In this document: piece after piece, positions 63,711-64,000 of the stretch
Numbering within the stretch: position 1 is the stretch's first letter
Layout: the number at the start of each line of letters is the position of its first letter
Source of the DNA: DAOUBP01 sp034432655
GTDB lineage: Bacteria; Chloroflexota; Anaerolineae; CG2-30-64-16
Direction: 5' to 3'
Assembly (NCBI GenBank): GCA_034432655.1
Contig: DAOUBP010000027.1
Location: 4,422 to 68,421 of the forward strand
Length of the DNA stretch: 64,000 nt
Made by a program: the position numbers and the translations under genes
Notes under the pieces: generated by a model
Databases searched by the model: none
Seen by the model: only the letters and a program-made list of their open reading frames with translations
Told to the model about the DNA's origin: nothing

Positions 63711-63905
63711 GCCGCCGGTTATTGAAATAACCGTCTGGTACGCCAAGTGCGTTGAAACGCACTACCAGGCTGCACTACGCTCGGCCAACCTGCTTTAGCA
63801 GGTTTCCAGCCGTACCAGACTCCGATTTCAATCGGAGGCACCGCCACCAGGCTGCATTACGCTCGGCCAACCTGCTTTAGCAAGTTTCCAGCGTACCAGA
63901 CTCCG
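63711..63905. repeat. Array of short palindromic repeats after iolE
   Basis: Units GTGCGTTGAAACGCAC, AACCTGCTTTAGCAGGTT and CTCCGATTTCAATCGGAG are joined by ACCAGGCTGCA(C/T)TACGCTCG linkers. The block from CACCAGGCTGC to TACCAGACTCCGATTT occurs twice, about 95 bases apart. Non-coding. Confidence 0.85.
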
Positions 63906-64000
63906 ATTTATGAACTTTAAAAATTTAATCGGGTAACAGCCCGACGTAGTGCAGCAGTTCGGTGGAATTCGCCCTGGCAGGCGGGGCCTGCCTTCCAACC
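63906..64000. mobile_element. Third copy of the AT-rich element end, cut by window edge
   Basis: 63906-63936 has the same ATTTATGAAC, AATTTAAT, CGGGTAA pattern as the ends at 9945 and 10250, again splitting a GATTTCAATC palindrome after GATTT. The following 64 bases are GC-rich with a GGCAGGCGGGGCCTGCC hairpin and no gene. Confidence 0.45.

Noticed and set aside
63760..63905. Repeat array at the right end as a CRISPR
   Set aside because: Repeat units are different hairpins and the intervening linkers are themselves repeated. No leader or cas genes.

Overview
The window is GC-rich (roughly 60-65 %), densely coded bacterial DNA. It looks like a Chloroflexota member of the Anaerolineae/Caldilineae type. 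This is inferred from gene style, not from a marker gene. The clues are lipoproteins with Val/Glu/Lys-rich or Thr/Pro-rich tethers (31561, 41166 and 19738, minus strand), several Dpp/Opp-type importers, a secreted protein ending in a 'YLPLLLQP'-like tail, probable leaderless genes, and many short palindromic repeats between and inside genes.

Layout. 1-4600: a partial ArsR regulator, an MFS carrier and an ABC-2 exporter (two permeases plus ATPase). 4700-9734: a small Cys protein, a CDP-alcohol phosphatidyltransferase paired with a flippase-like protein, and riboflavin genes (ribA plus a stand-alone RibD reductase domain). 9702-10430: an island of tandem and palindromic repeats that ends inside an EndoQ-type PHP nuclease/UvrD helicase fusion (10220-12427), whose helicase is cut off after its first motifs. 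12600-17460: OsmC, an AidB-like acyl-CoA dehydrogenase, a PlsC-like acyltransferase and an MFS carrier. 17445-41166 (minus strand): three peptide/oligosaccharide-type ABC systems. System C (41166-33749) and system B (33658-27277) are complete. System A has a binding protein and two permeases, and its genes are interleaved with a Rieske/cytochrome b complex and three related cytochromes with paired CxxCH and CX4CH motifs. 41436-44861: a MoaD-like protein, a CDF metal carrier and a HyuA-type hydantoinase. 45269-47470: a decaheme cytochrome built as 5+5 hemes, closed by a perfect terminator. 47563-49782: a P1B ATPase with a CSC motif. 50043-54414: enolase, a phosphatase, then a fluoride riboswitch controlling a 96-residue unknown protein, CrcB, a DUF190/4xCBS protein and a zinc-ribbon HEAT protein. 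54444-57470: an orphan NitT/TauT-like ABC transporter. 57910-58647: a DUF6062-like protein. 58753-63710: myo-inositol catabolism genes iolB, iolC, iolD and iolE.

How the parts fit. Two themes dominate. One is uptake of organic substrates (three Dpp-like importers and inositol catabolism). The other is membrane electron transfer (Rieske/cyt b, the dihaem-type cytochromes and the decaheme protein). The fluoride module sits directly behind enolase, the classic fluoride-sensitive enzyme. The repeats are an active remodelling force: they extend reading frames, truncate the helicase, insert into the P-type ATPase and join a membrane protein to a cytochrome. A short AT-rich 31-bp sequence interrupts palindrome loops at three places and may mark an undescribed small mobile element. 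No rRNA, tRNA or CRISPR array was recognised.
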